This document shows positions 22,865 through 34,214 of a stretch of 64,000 bases of DNA, piece after piece. Location: assembly GCA_017591395.1 (NCBI GenBank), contig WEDG01002551.1, positions 62,001 to 126,000 of the forward strand, written 5' to 3'. The stretch is from Schistocephalus solidus. Lineage: Eukaryota; Platyhelminthes; Cestoda; Diphyllobothriidea; Diphyllobothriidae. The notes beneath the pieces are model-generated. The model did not search any database. It was not told the origin of the DNA and was given only the letters and a program-made list of their open reading frames with translations. The number at the start of each line of letters is the position of its first letter. The first letter of the stretch is position 1. A program made the translations under genes and the position numbers.

Positions 22865-24540
22865 CAGTAAAAATACTCCTATGGTTTAATTGGTGGCGGA
22901 GTTTGGCGAGCCGCCGATTTAAAAAAAAATAGGAGAAAAAAATTGCTTCTCTACAAATTAATAGCTATAGTTGATGGGATTGGTACGATGCAATGGGATC
23001 GTATTGTGATGTTGCTGACAAAGTATTAGGGTTGGGAACGCTCCTTGTCGGGTGAGAGTTAATGTAACAGTCAGAGCTACTGTTTATAACCATCATTGAG
23101 GTGAGAGAGGAGGAACTCATCGTAGGCGACATGGTCGAAGCGAAGAGGGGAGCGATGAGGTCACCGAGATGCGACTTAGCTGACTGCATAGTCCACCAAC
23201 AAAGAGGCGAAACTTCAAAACCCTCCACGATCATCGACAGATCCCGGAGACCGTTAAAAGGGTTGCGAAATTGGAGGAAAGTATCAAGGTTGTCAAGAGT
23301 TGGTGATGCTAGTTAAAAAGAAGGGGACGAAAAAGTGAATGTGAAGATTGACTCTGCAGAGGATGACAGAAATATTTTAGAAACCAATATAATATCAATG
23401 GAACTGCCTCAAATACCAGGAGGACCCTTTTCAAAATCCAAAAGTTGCGAGTTTGGGAAGGAAACAGACAATGAGCACTTTATATCTTCCCTTCAATGTA
23501 TACAATAAAGTACGACAAGGTCACTGCACTAAAAGCCTTCGGAATTTACGGAAAAGAGACTCAAAGGATGACTCAACCCTACATTGATCTTTTGAGCTTG
23601 TCTTTCAGAATAAGAAAACAGCTCAACTATTGCTAAACGGGAAACCTTTACTCCAAAATTCTCACCCTATGGGTTAGTTTAGTCGGAATTTTCACTTGCG
23701 GAGCAAGGAGAAGTCGTGCAAGCTCAAAAATACAACTCTTTAAGATATCCAAACTGAGAGAAACAATCTGAAAACCAGAAAGGGGAAACTATATACATTT
23801 AGAAACCATTTATCTGAATAAAATATTGGATGGCGAAATTGTAATCGATGGATACCAGCTCTTCCGTCGAGACCGACTGAATCAAAATGGTGGAGGAATA
23901 ACAATCTACGTCAATAGAACAATCATGGTGCCTGAACACAGAATTGTTTGCGCATTTGATTGCGAAGCATACATGGAGTAACAACTCGTTCATTGAAGAC
24001 CTCGAATTCACGCAAGAATATAACAGGGAAGAGATTCTTGCAATTAAAGAAGCTAAATCTCCGGGTTCTGACAAAATTCCAACAAAAGTACAGCGAGAGC
24101 TTTCTTACGAACACCTCACACCGTTTTTGCATATCTTTTATTCGTCCTTTGATTGAGACATACTTCCCGCGTATTAGAATGTAGTTGATATGTACGTTAT
24201 TCACGAGGGTGGGTTCAGATCTCTTGACTGGTAACCCTGAAATGCATTTGGTGCAAAGGTATCGAAAAGATCACTGAAGAGGTTAACATGAAGTTTTTCA
24301 AAGGAAAAAACCTCCTTGACAGTGTCAAACATGGATATCGGCGAAACCATTCCTGTTTAACCAATTCAGTGGTCAGGTCATTAGGTTCTAGATTATGTAT
24401 ACTTTTATTTTACGATAAGTTGACATTGGATCACATATTGTCCGTGTTTATCAGGATCAGCCAGGAAGTGTTGACGAATATTGTGATAGTCAGGCACACA
24501 ACAATCGATATCGGAATCTTATAAAATTAACTCAGCTTAA
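22865..24540 (+). pseudogene. CR1-like element E: ORF1, endonuclease and RT remnant with internal deletion
   Basis: After a palindromic segment at 22867-22945 there is a possible ORF1 start with a coiled coil (VKRVAKLEESIKVVKS, about 23245-23295). An ORF1 C-terminal region lies at about 23540-23760. The endonuclease start at 23820-23940 reads DGYQLFRRDRLNQNGGGITI. It jumps directly into RT (AIKEAKSPGSDKIPTKV, about 24033-24090; KHGYRRNHSCLTNSV, about 24326-24370), so most of the endonuclease has been deleted. Sequence after 24400 is not assignable. Confidence 0.65.
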
Positions 24541-24829
24541 TATGTATCCTGCCTCCTACGGGCTTCAGAAAACAGTTTCTCGACAGGAAAGGTGTTCACC
24601 CCAGAAAGGAACGGAGAACCACTGGCAAACTCGCTTTGAAGGCTGCATGGTTCTTTGATTCGTATTAATATTCGATACTGAATTCTGTTCGGAAAAGTGC
24701 TTCTTATTGTGCTCAGTAAACTATTCGCTTTATAATTTAAGCTGCTCGTTAAAAATTAATGCATTCTTGTAGAGATCTTGCTAGAATTGGCAACGCAAAT
24801 GTTAATGACCTGACCACGTGTGAAAATTA
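24541..24829. other. Unassigned spacer
   Basis: AT-rich; no gene recognised. It may hold the decayed end of E or the 5' flank of F1. Confidence 0.4.
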
Positions 24830-26030
24830 TTCACCGCTTCGGTTGGGAGTAGAAATACCAACCTCTTGATTAGCGACCGACGCTCTTGACCGCTCGGCCA
24901 CGCCCGGACAGCCAGCTGACAAAAAATAGTATATACTCCAAAAATAATGATCTCGCCTACTTTTGTAAACTGCTCTCGATTTTTGTGACAAAAACTTACC
25001 AGAAATACTCAAGTCACTCACAGCAGACCGAGAATAACCACTAAGCAGCAATATTGAAGAAAGCAGTGCGCTACTAAACTTTACCAAAAGTAAGATAAAC
25101 AGTGAAGGACCGGCACACTTTGATGGATGCCGAGGACTCACAACCAGAGTTTTGAGATTAGAAGGAGACCTCGATATTCTCTCGGAAAAAATAGCAGTGC
25201 TCATAAAGCATATCAAAATTAAATCGCCGGAAGACGATGCAAAAGACCTGAAAACATCAGCGAATTAGACTATAAATATTGCAAGGAAACGGTAGAAGTC
25301 AAAAGACACAATATTAAACGAAACAAAAAGAGAAAAAGAACGAAGTCATTATAAAAAACCTCTTTGTCAGTTTAAATACAGATTACAAGAAAGAAAATAA
25401 GCGAGGATGAAATTATGTCTTGCATTTTCCCAGGTTCAGGAAATCTGGAGCACAAAGAATCCTGAAGAACAAAAGTAAATCAGCGATCAATGGTCTCTGA
25501 AAAATCAAAAATAGTAATTGATAGGTATCTTTAATGCCATGAAATAGCCACAGCAGCTTGCTGTATACATGTCCATCGAAATACAATGGAACAGGTCATG
25601 GTAGAAATGGCGGAAAAGAGGCCCGCCACTTATCGACAGACCTGGATGCCACTAACCTAAATTCAGGCTTCCCGGTTGCTATTCGAGCGAACTCAGTGTG
25701 AGAATAACTTACGTTGTTTGAAAGATCCACAGAAGTGCCTAAAAACCAACCAGAAGGTTCACCGATGAAGATCAATTTGAACACAGTATTAAAGACAGTA
25801 ACAAAGTGCATGTTTCAACCCACCATTACTAAAAGAAAGCAGGATGCAGAAACGGGTTTTTTCCTAGATGGATCATTTTGTCTGGTAGTTCTGGGTGTCA
25901 AAGAGGCTACTGGGGAAATGCCAAAAGAAAGGGTAAAACAAGATTTGCTGACATTCCAAAATTTTTTGAATCAACTTTCGAATTTCAGCTCCTTGGAGTT
26001 TACGAAGTTTTAGTCTCTACCTTAGTGTAG
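24830..26030 (+). pseudogene. CR1-like element F1, ORF1 remnant
   Basis: Downstream of the tRNA-like head are Lys/Arg-rich ORF1 sequence (about 25290-25350) and short pieces matching the conserved ORF1 domain. At 25714-26013 there is an open stretch ending FCLVVLGVKEATGEMPKERV, which aligns with the VIQGLPESTATTPVDRYSKD block of family B. Similarity stops near 26030. Endonuclease and RT are absent. Confidence 0.6.
24840..24912 (-). other. Antisense tRNA-Ser-like head of element F1
   Basis: The minus strand reads GCGTGGCCGAGCGG (A box of class II tRNAs, 24903-24890), then CGGTCGCTAATC, which resembles the anticodon arm of tRNA-Ser(GCT). A perfect GGTTGG/CCAACC stem at the T-arm position (24860-24840) closes it. 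The B box itself is degenerate. The same segment begins Fp at 14326-14380. Confidence 0.6.
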
Positions 26031-26439
26031 AAGACACGTTGATTTGCAATAACTCTTGAGTGGATTGTTTAGTCTCTAAATTCGGGAGTTATTTGCTTGG
26101 ACTTAACGATTCTGCGGATATCCAAATATTCCTTCACTGAGGATTATTACACGTCCCGGACGTTATAAATACGAGAAATATAAGCTTCACCGTTCACCTG
26201 CCTCCTGAATTCACGTCAACAGTGTGTTGCCTTACTCTGCTCTCAATCGGGGAAGGAGAAGTCTCAACAAAGGCTGAGTCGTTGCATCCTTCTTGAAGTC
26301 TGACTGCTGAATATGTTTGTACCCTAGCCCATTTATTTAAGAAGATTTAAGATTTATAAATTAAGTGCATTCGCAAAGAATCGAAAGCGGTATGTAAAAC
26401 ATAGACGCTCAGGATTCGTCTGCACGGAGAAAAATATTG
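26031..26439. other. Unassigned spacer between F1 and F2
   Basis: No gene, tail or clear repeat seen. Confidence 0.4.
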
Positions 26440-26444
26440 TTGCC

Positions 26445-26515
26445 GCGGTCGGGGGTCGAACCCTTGCTGAAAAAAACATTTGGCGACGCACGTAACTGCT
26501 TCGCAACATTCACAC
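26445..26515 (-). other. Antisense tRNA-like sequence upstream of F2 ORF1
   Basis: The minus strand has a perfect B box, GGGTTCGACCCCC (26463-26451), and an A-box-like TGTTGCGAAGCAGTTA (about 26508-26494). A poly-T run sits between them where the variable arm would be. It lies about 100 bases upstream of the first ORF1 ATG at 26622. Confidence 0.55.
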
Positions 26516-26621
26516 GGAAAACAGACAGAAAAAAATGTATACAAACTGAAAAAATGGCAAAGACAGATATTCAGTTACTACTTTTCCTCCTGCCAAGCGG
26601 GCAAAAAGCTTGATAACATTA

Positions 26622-27775
26622 ATGAATGTCACCTATGAGGACGAAAAGTGCATGGGGTTTTTAAGTCTCCTACAGAAATTTATATTGATGGAGAAAGAGA
26701 TCAAAAACTTGAAACGAGAAATGGCCGATCTAAAGAGAAGGTTCATTGTTCACCCAGAAAAAAACTCTCGTAACACCGAGTATTCCAACAAAAGAAATTA
26801 CGTATGCAAACATAACCTCCTCGAGAATACCTAACGTAGAGCTAAAAGACATTGCGTCTACAGTGCTCAGTAAATCAGTAGACAATTCCTTTCATCGAAA
26901 GGGAGACCAAACCAGCTCATGCAACTTACTACTATCATCCAGCTCATACAGAAGCTGTAATGCTTTGGATACACAAACATATGCGGCGTCATTGCTGGAT
27001 GATACAAAAAAGGGCGACGTTGAAAAGCTCGTCGAAGACAACGTTGAAAAGCTCGCCGAAGACAACGGATTCGAAGCCGAAAAAGGCCAAACTGATTTTA
27101 CAAAAAAATGAGTTTTAACTCTGAACATAGCTCATTATTACCAATAGATGCTCAAGTTGAATCCCCTGCTGTTGGTACAGGAGCAAGTGCGGAAAAAGTT
27201 GCCAAAGTTCCTAAAAGGAGTTCGCCATTAACTTAAGGAATTGTTGCTCGTACTGATGTAAATAACATCGTCGACCAAAATAGAATTCTTCCGGATACTG
27301 ATGCCCTATCAACAAATCAGAGCACAAGTCACCAAACAGACATTTCGACCGAAAACGCAATCTAGTTATTAAAGGGGCTCCCGAGTCCACTTCTGTGATT
27401 GCAAAGAAAAGGATAGAACATGACCTCAATCTTTTCCGAGCATATTCAAATTCTATTCTTCAAGATGGCGAATGCGTTACCGTGCACAAAGCATTTCGTT
27501 TAGGGAAAGCGGATGTTTCGAATGAACTATCATCACCGAGGCCTCTTAAAATAATTCTTGAAAATGATCTCCAGGCTTCACGCCTCCTAGGGCGGAGAAT
27601 GGCTCTCTGTAACACACACAGGGATGTGTTTTCAGCCGGATTATGAACCGACGGAAAGTCACAAAATGAGGATGCTGATAACAGAACTGAAAAGGAGAAC
27701 AGAACAAGTGGAAAAATGGCTCCAAATAAAGGACGGGGAAATAAAGTTAAGAAGAGGTCTTTCTTGTGGCAGACA
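26622..27775 (+). pseudogene. F2 ORF1 remnant
   Basis: ATG at 26622. A coiled coil (LMEKEIKNLKREMADLKRR, about 26685-26745) is followed by an acidic repeat (DVEKLVEDNVEKLAEDN, about 27018-27068). The conserved domain lies at about 27370-27646 (VIKGAPESTSV, AFRLGKADVSNELSSPRPLK, LENDLQASRLLGRR) and continues in another frame as MRMLITELKRRTEQVEKWL. Frame breaks are near 26830, 27115, 27390 and 27640. Confidence 0.72.
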
Positions 27776-27989
27776 CCGTACATAATCAAGGCGGGTTCTC
27801 ACACAGACGGGGGACACTAAATACGAAGGACCCAACTGTACAGAGCTCGAATAATAAAAGAAACGCTCTCCAGAACTCCGAGGATGACCACTCATCAGAA
27901 CTCAGTGTGGGCGGGATGGACACCAGTTCATCTCGGAAATCACTGACAGACTCTTGCATTCAAACGCACGAAATGAGCAGAAGTCTATA

Positions 27990-28995
27990 TGGAGGAGTTA
28001 CCCAGTCTAAATTGAGATGTTTGTATACAAATACTAAGAGTCTCCTTTCGAAAGTGGACGAACTCAAAGCACTAGTCTCCGACTGAACCCCCGATGTCGT
28101 TGCCATTACGGAAACATGGTTCAAAGCCGAAATCGCGGATAGCGAGGTTTCGATAAATGGATACCAACTATTTCGAAGAGACCGAGAAAATAGACAGGGA
28201 GGTGGAGTGGCCGTATACGTTAGGACAGGTATATCAGCCGTCGAACGAGCACACGCCATCTTCTTTGAATATTAATTTCCTTGGATAAAGATTAAAAAGG
28301 ATTGTTCACAAAACCTACAATTCCAGACGATCTACAGACCACCTAATATTCCAAGTGCAGCCGGTGAGTCACTCCTCCATTTGCTCAAGGAAGTTGCAAG
28401 TCACTAGGAGGTGCTTATTACTGGAGATTTCAATGCACCTACAGTAGACTGGGTAAATCTGACAGTTGATGGTGCACCGAATTCCTTCGGCCAGAAGCTA
28501 ATGGATCTCACTTTTGATCGACCTCTGGCACAGAAGGGTAACATACCAACGAGATTAAGAGAGAACCAGAGAGCAAATTGCCTTTACCTAGTATTTACGA
28601 TGGAGTTCTCTAACATTGAGGAAGTTTATTCCATTACACCCCTCGGTAAGAGTGACCATAGTACGCTGATATTGGATTACTCACTTTATTCTCAGCGCCA
28701 GAAGAGAACGAAAGGCAGGAAAAATATATTTGATGGCGCCCAAGCAGTACCAACTCAATAAAACTATTTATTTATATGGAAGGCTGAATTTTACGCGATG
28801 AAGAAAGAACTGATGTCCGTGCAATGGGACTGTTTACTCAAAGGGTGACTGGCAATCGTTTAAGAAGGTTTCATTTGATCTAATTGAACGCTTTTGTCCA
28901 GTGAAGGTGGAAAAAAAGACTAGTTACCCTGCCTGGTTAACGAGAAAACTTAAGAGGCAGTTAAAGAAGAAGAATAACAATTTGTTTTCTTGATT
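27990..28995 (+). pseudogene. F2 APE-type endonuclease remnant
   Basis: Reads LRCLYTNTKSLLSKVDELKA, a stop at 28084, VVAITETWFKAEIADSEVSI, YQLFRRDRENRQGGGVAVYV, TIYRPPN, LITGDFNAPTVDW, RANCLYLVFTMEFSNIEEV and LGKSDHSTLILDYSLYSQ. All three catalytic boxes (ETW, GDFNAP, SDH) are readable. Broken by a stop and frameshifts near 28270, 28405 and 28760. Confidence 0.85.
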
Positions 28996-29591
28996 TAGAA
29001 TTTATATTTGGTTAGCACTGGCAAGGCATTGTCTAAGCAAACATTAGTAACGAAATAAAGATATGACAATGTGTGCAGATAAAATGTACAAATACATAAC
29101 TTGTCCTGCAATGTCAACAGTTAGCGATGTTTTAAAATTAATAATGAACTATAAAAAATAGGCAGTAAAAAACTCTTACCATAAAAATGGAGGCAGAGTT
29201 CAATAAGCCTCCATTTTTGAATAGAAGGTAGGAGAAAAAAACTCCTTAAGAAAAAATGGTCAGGTGGTAGAGTAGGGTAATACTGTTGTAGCATTTCAGA
29301 AAGAGATAATGAAACGTCCAGGTGATTCGTTCTTGATCACTTAGGCGTATGAAACAAAATCTCACAAAAATGCGTCAATGAACTTAAGTCCTCAGCATCT
29401 TTGGATTCAGAATTGAATTCTGATGATGGTGAGTATCCAAAGAAACGGTAGCATTTTATACTGTGGACCACCGAATGTGTACGTCTGAATGACGTCATCG
29501 TTTGGATGACTGGTGATATAAGGAGACATCATAGTTCATGGGTGCCTCGAGGTAGCTAAAATATTGTCTCAAGAGAGTCAGTTAAATTCCC
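28996..29591. other. Unassigned spacer with a strong inverted repeat
   Basis: Contains a perfect 12-bp inverted repeat with stem AAAAATGGAGGC (29183-29194), a 12-base loop, and the complement at 29207-29218. It sits inside a larger CAGTAAAAA-ACTC ... TAGGAGAAAAAA frame (29163-29255) that resembles 22867-22945. No gene seen. Confidence 0.6.
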
Positions 29592-29861
29592 GATGGGGCC
29601 CTCTGGGCCTTAAATATACAATTTATTTATTTATCCGAGTCATGGGGAAAGCTACTGGGAAAAGATGAGGAAAATAAAAGGTTAATAGAATCAGTGTTAA
29701 GATAAATGTGCAGTCTACGCTTGAACGCAGATAGACTAGTTAACTACCTCATTTCAAATAGGCAATTTATTCCCAAAAAAGGTATACCTAGAAGCAGAGA
29801 ACAAAGAGCGCTTACACGTGGAGGATGCAGGGGGAGGTAAATTGAGTGCAGAATTTCTTAG

Positions 29862-31634
29862 TTAATGAGGAAGACTAACGGGGGTAATGACAGAAAGCTT
29901 GGGGAGAGTTGAACTATTATTTAGTCGGAAAAGGAGACAAAAGCCTGCTTCAAGTCTCCTGACCCAAAGAAATTTAAGCTTCATTAGCTGGCATCTTCTT
30001 GAGTAGGAAGTGGTTGAAAGAGTCGGAAATAGGAGTTTTTTTGTGAAATGTCTTTGGACATTTTCAATTTTTGAACGGCTAGATTCGTTCATTAAACCGA
30101 AGAAAGGACAGTAAAATTCAAGAATGTGAAGTACAAACATACAATAAAGTCTTAATATAATTTCAGGAAGGTAGAAATTATAAGAAATAAAGCCGCAAAT
30201 CTGAGCAGATTTGGCCGTTGTTCTATCGGCATGAGGCGAAAGATCTAACTTTTTGGTGGATGAACATTAAATCATAGGGCAATTTTCAAAGATAAGAGGT
30301 TGTGTCAGCCTAACAGGCCCAAAACTCATATAGCGACACTTAGTATGTGAGAACTCCATTAGCCATGTGGAGCTCCAGGCCGGAAGAGCGTCTAAGTCTG
30401 AATGAATTTGTTCTAGGCACCGTTCGGTCGTAGAGTTAGAGAAGGAATACACGCATTTGAGGTCATCAGCATAAATAAAAGATTGAAAATGTTTAACTAT
30501 CGATGAAATATCATTTATGTAAAGTAAGAACAACAAAGGACCTAATACGGTACCTTGAAGGACACCACTAACAATCGGGATAGCACTTGAGTATGAGGAC
30601 CCTACTAAAATATTTTGCTTTCGATCATTTAGGTATGATCTAATAAAGTCAGTAAGGGGACTACGAAATCCTATAGCTTCTAGTTTAGCTAGAAGTCGTT
30701 TATGAGGCACTTTATCGAATGCCTTACTAAGATCAAAATCGATAACTACCACAGAGAGATGATCATTACGAAGAGAGGCTAGTAGATTTAGAAAAGACAT
30801 AGGGCAGGTTTCACAAGAGCGGTCCGGTAAGAAGCCGTGTTGGGAAAAAGTTGATAATTTGATTGCTTATGCAAAAAAATCCGTGATTTGTTTTGCAATT
30901 AGTTTTTTTCGAAGAGTTTAGCAAGAGAGGGCGTTTTTATGAACACCGCGATAGGTATGAATGTCCGAGTGGGAACCAGATTTAAAAACTGGTAATATAG
31001 TAGAAGTTTTCCAATAATCGGGGAAGAAACCATTTTCGAGAAATACTGAGAATAACTTGCTTAGTAAAGGTGTAAAACCCCTTAACCGTTTAATAAGTGA
31101 GTTTGGAATGTTATCAGTTCCAACCGAATGTGAATTTTTTAGGTGAGCTTTTTCCTTTTGAATACATGAAGGCGAGAAATGAATGGTTGTTAGAAGCGAT
31201 TTTGAAAGCAGAGGAATTGTGGTAGTGGGGCAAGTTTCAGTGGTCAAGTGGTTGGCAAAAAACGAATTTAACAATTCTGCTTCGCCCAAATCGTCTGTAA
31301 CAAACTTTTTGTTACAGTCGAGTAAGGGCGGAGTTACATTCAGACGCTTAGCCGATGACTTAACATTGAAGATATGAGCAACAGATTTGGATGAATTGCC
31401 ATCACTTAGTGCCCGAGACTCTCTCGCCAGTCTAATGTTAGATGCTAATTCAAATATTTGTGCAATTTTTAAATGAACTGACAAAGAGCTTTTGGATGAA
31501 TCTTTAAGTTGTTTTCGTAATTTATTAAGTCTGTTCTGGTGAAAATGCGGAACAGTAAAGGAAGCTGTATTTGAATTTAAAATCTTAAACGGGATAAAAG
31601 CCTGGATTTTTTCTGTGAGGCTCTGATAGCTCAC
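29862..31634 (-). pseudogene. Element G reverse transcriptase
   Basis: 31634-30918 is open and covers the fingers: ARESRALSDGNSSKSVAHIF, HSVGTDNIPNSLIKRL, FPDYWKTSTILPVFKSG. After a break near 30920, 30800-30267 covers motif A (FDLSKAFDKVPHKRLLAKL), motif B (SGVLQGTVLGPLLFLLYIND), motif C (IYADDLK, about 30482-30458) and WLMEFSHTKCRYMSFG. The C-terminal part is at 30140-29862 (FYCPFFGLMNESSRSKIENV). In the first block the expected NYRP box reads TYRGVH before the break. Catalytic FDLS and YADD boxes are intact, so only a few breaks inactivate it. Confidence 0.9.
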
Positions 31635-31669
31635 GGAAAAAGTTTAGATCGTTGATTGAGAATATGCTA

Positions 31670-31985
31670 TGCTAATCTAGAGTGCTTACGAAATTATTTA
31701 TCATTTCAAGGTTTGTGTTAGCAAAGTCGAGGTTATTGCATTTAACCTCAGGCTTCGTAAGAAGGTGGACTGAAAAACGATAGTGAATTATTGCGTGATC
31801 ACTAGTGAAAAGATCATGATGAAAATTCATAGAGAAAGGGCGGATATCATTTGTAAAAATTAAATCTAAAATGTTGTCATTTCAAGTAAATGATCTGACC
31901 AGTTGGGATATGCTTGAAAAGTTAATAGTTTCGACCGATTTCTGATGTTTAGGCGGAGAGGAATTTGAAGGTATTCAGAGAAACA
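31670..31985 (-). pseudogene. Element G endonuclease C-terminal end
   Basis: The minus strand reads ILDLIFTNDIRPFSMNFHHD, LFTSDHAIIHYRFSV and NNLDFANTNLEMINNFVSTL. The DLIFTND and SDHA boxes are the usual end of an APE endonuclease. The upstream part has been lost, and element C begins there. Confidence 0.75.
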
Positions 31986-34026
31986 GGGTCAGCAGAGCAG
32001 GAATTTCTTCACCGCAGAAATGCTGTCAAAAAATGATTCGTCAGGCACGGAAGAGCTATGAATCAAGAATTTTTCAACAGGCTGAAAATAAACCGTACAT
32101 TTTATTCAATTATATCAAAAGTCGATTAAATAACAAGGACCCAGTCGCAGTACTTATGGATGGGAATGGTGTTGAAATCGTTGAAAGTTGCGAGAAAGTC
32201 GAGCATGTGGGTTGGTTCTTTGCCTCCGTACTCACTATAAAACCGGAACTTCAGCTTGACCACGATAAAAGTGGTGTTATAGACGCCAGTCCAGTGCTTG
32301 AATATATACTCTTTCCGGAATGTCTCGTGGAAAGATAACTGCAAAATCTCAAAGAAGCCAAGTCATCTGGTCCGGACGATTTACCGGCAATTTTCTTGAA
32401 AGAACTGGCCGGCAAACTCTCCCAACCACTAGCGCATATATTCAATTCGTCTTTTGAATCTGGGGAACTGCCATCCGAATAGAAGGCAGCAAATATATAC
32501 CCATACCCATACCCATATACAAGAGTGGGGCTCGATCTAATGTCAACAACTATCGGCCTGTCAGCCTTACCTCCATTTGCTGTAAAATAATGGATTCGAT
32601 AATTAAGAAGGCGACCATGAAGTTCCTTAAAAAAATTCGATTGCTCTCAGAGCTCCAGCATGCCTTCAGACAGAATCGCTCTTGTCTTTCCAGTTTATTG
32701 CTCTCGACAGAGCAGTGGACTTAAGCATTAGATGAAGTTGGTAGGGTTGAAGTCATCTACACTGATTTCAAGAAGGCGTTTGACAGTGTCCTTCACAAAC
32801 GTCTTATCTATTAATTATCTGAAATTGGAAGTAGAGGAATGCTGCTAACATGGATTGCAGATTTCTTACAGGAAGATTTTAAACTGTGTGCATCGATACC
32901 TCGAAGTCAACCCCTACTCCGGTTCTAAGTGGTGTTTCCCAAGGCTCCGTCTTAGGACCATTACTCATCTTAGTCTATATCAACGACTGCGTTGAAGAAC
33001 TGGGTAGCAGCACCGTCATGTTTGCAGATAATGTTAAATTGTGTAGGGTCATGAGATCTGATGTCGATAGGCACGCATTTCAAGAGGGTCTCAACCAACT
33101 TAGCAGCTAGTCTGCTCGTTGGCTCTTAAATTTTAACGTTGGAAAGTGTGTGGTCCTTAGACTCCGTACCAGAAAGACCAGTAAGGAGGATGATTCCTAC
33201 CAATACCTTCTCAATGGGCAACCCTTTTCGATTGTTGAGGAACAGAAGGACCTTGGTGTTCTGATAAACTCATCACTCAAACCATCTTCATGGTGTGTAA
33301 AGGCAGCTAAACGCGCAACACAAGTTTTATTTGTGCTCAGACGTGGATTTGTGCAGATTGCTCAGGAACTATTCTGAAAAACCTACGGAGCATTTGTCCA
33401 ATCTCACTTTTAATATGCCATCCAGGCCTGACGTCCGTGGTTTAAGAAGGATTATCTACAGCTTGAACGAGTACAGGCGAGGGCTACGAAGATGGTCGGG
33501 AATCTTAGTCATCTGCCTTACGAAAGTAGACTGGTTGAACTTGATTTGTTTTCTCTCAATTACAGGCAACTACGCAGTGACCTCATCCAAACTTACCGGA
33601 TTATCAGAGGCCGCGAGTGTGCCCTATAATTTACTGACTTCTTCAAATTGGCTGCAACGGAACCTCTGCGGGATCATCCTTTAAACTGCAGAGGAAATTG
33701 TTCCACACGGACGTCCGTCGGAACGCCTTACGCAGAGGGTCATTGGTGCATGGAACGGACTGCCTGATGAGGTGGTCCTTTTAGAAACTGTTGACACATT
33801 TAAATGTAAACTGGATACTCATTTCCTGAGAAACTATTGTACATATAATGAAGCTTGTGTCAGTAGTGGCAGCTTATGCATGGCCCACACATATCGATGA
33901 CATTACGTTTTCATTTGTCAAAGTTATTGCTGAAAACGTTTATTCTTTTGTCATTTTTGAATGTGAAAAGGGAGTTCAAGGGCGAAAGCCTACTTCCCTC
34001 AATGAAGTGACTTAAAGTGACTTAAC
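31985..34026 (+). mobile_element. CR1-like element C, 5'-truncated, with 9-bp tandem tail
   Basis: Starts in the linker before the RT and runs to a tail of AGTGACTTA units at 34005-34024. The tail differs from those of families A and B. ORF1 and endonuclease are missing, as expected for the common 5' truncation. Element B3 starts directly behind the tail. Confidence 0.83.
32025..33835 (+). pseudogene. Element C reverse transcriptase remnant
   Basis: RNAVKKMIRQARKSYESRIF leads into NKDPVAVLMDGNGVEIV, SGPDDLPAIFLKELAGKL, a region interrupted by a CCCATA expansion (32500-32520), LQHAFRQNRSC, motif A as YTDFKKAFDSVLHKRL, motif B (SGVSQGSVLGPLLILVYIND, about 32925-32985), motif C as MFADN (33018-33032), WLLNFNVGKCVVLR, and EEQKDLGVLINSSLKPSSW. 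The C-terminal domain is in changing frames to about 33835. The second catalytic Asp is Asn, as in family A. Confidence 0.87.
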
Positions 34027-34214
34027 TTGTCATCGAACTGAGATGGCGGCTTAGTGAAGGGGAAACAAATGTTGTTATTTACAACGACCAAGTGATTCAT
34101 CGTCCATTGTTCTCCCCTTGGAGAGGCCCGTTCTGGATTACCACGCAGTCGGCCCAGTGAACGGGGGCTCGTGCCCGACCGTAAGCACTTTTCGGTCAAA
34201 CCGAAAACTAACAT

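Larger units (their letters stand above)
26440..28995 (+). mobile_element. CR1-like element F2, RT missing
   Basis: Order: antisense tRNA-like head, ORF1, endonuclease, and the linker to the RT (KAEFYAMKKELMSVQWD ... YPAWLTRKLKRQLKKKNNN), where it stops near 28995. The RT and 3' end are gone, again a 3' truncation. Confidence 0.75.
29592..31985 (-). mobile_element. CR1/L2-like element G, 5'-truncated
   Basis: Minus strand holds the C-terminal end of an endonuclease (31985-31670), the RT (31634-29862), a 3'UTR, and a 3' end that reads TAAATAAATAAATTGTATAT then GGCCCAGAGGGCC (29592-29636), identical in layout to element I. The RT is of a different lineage from families A-D. Confidence 0.85.

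Noticed and set aside
24840..24912. Functional tRNA-Ser(GCT) gene on the minus strand
   Set aside because: The B box is degenerate and the acceptor stem does not close; kept as tRNA-like only.
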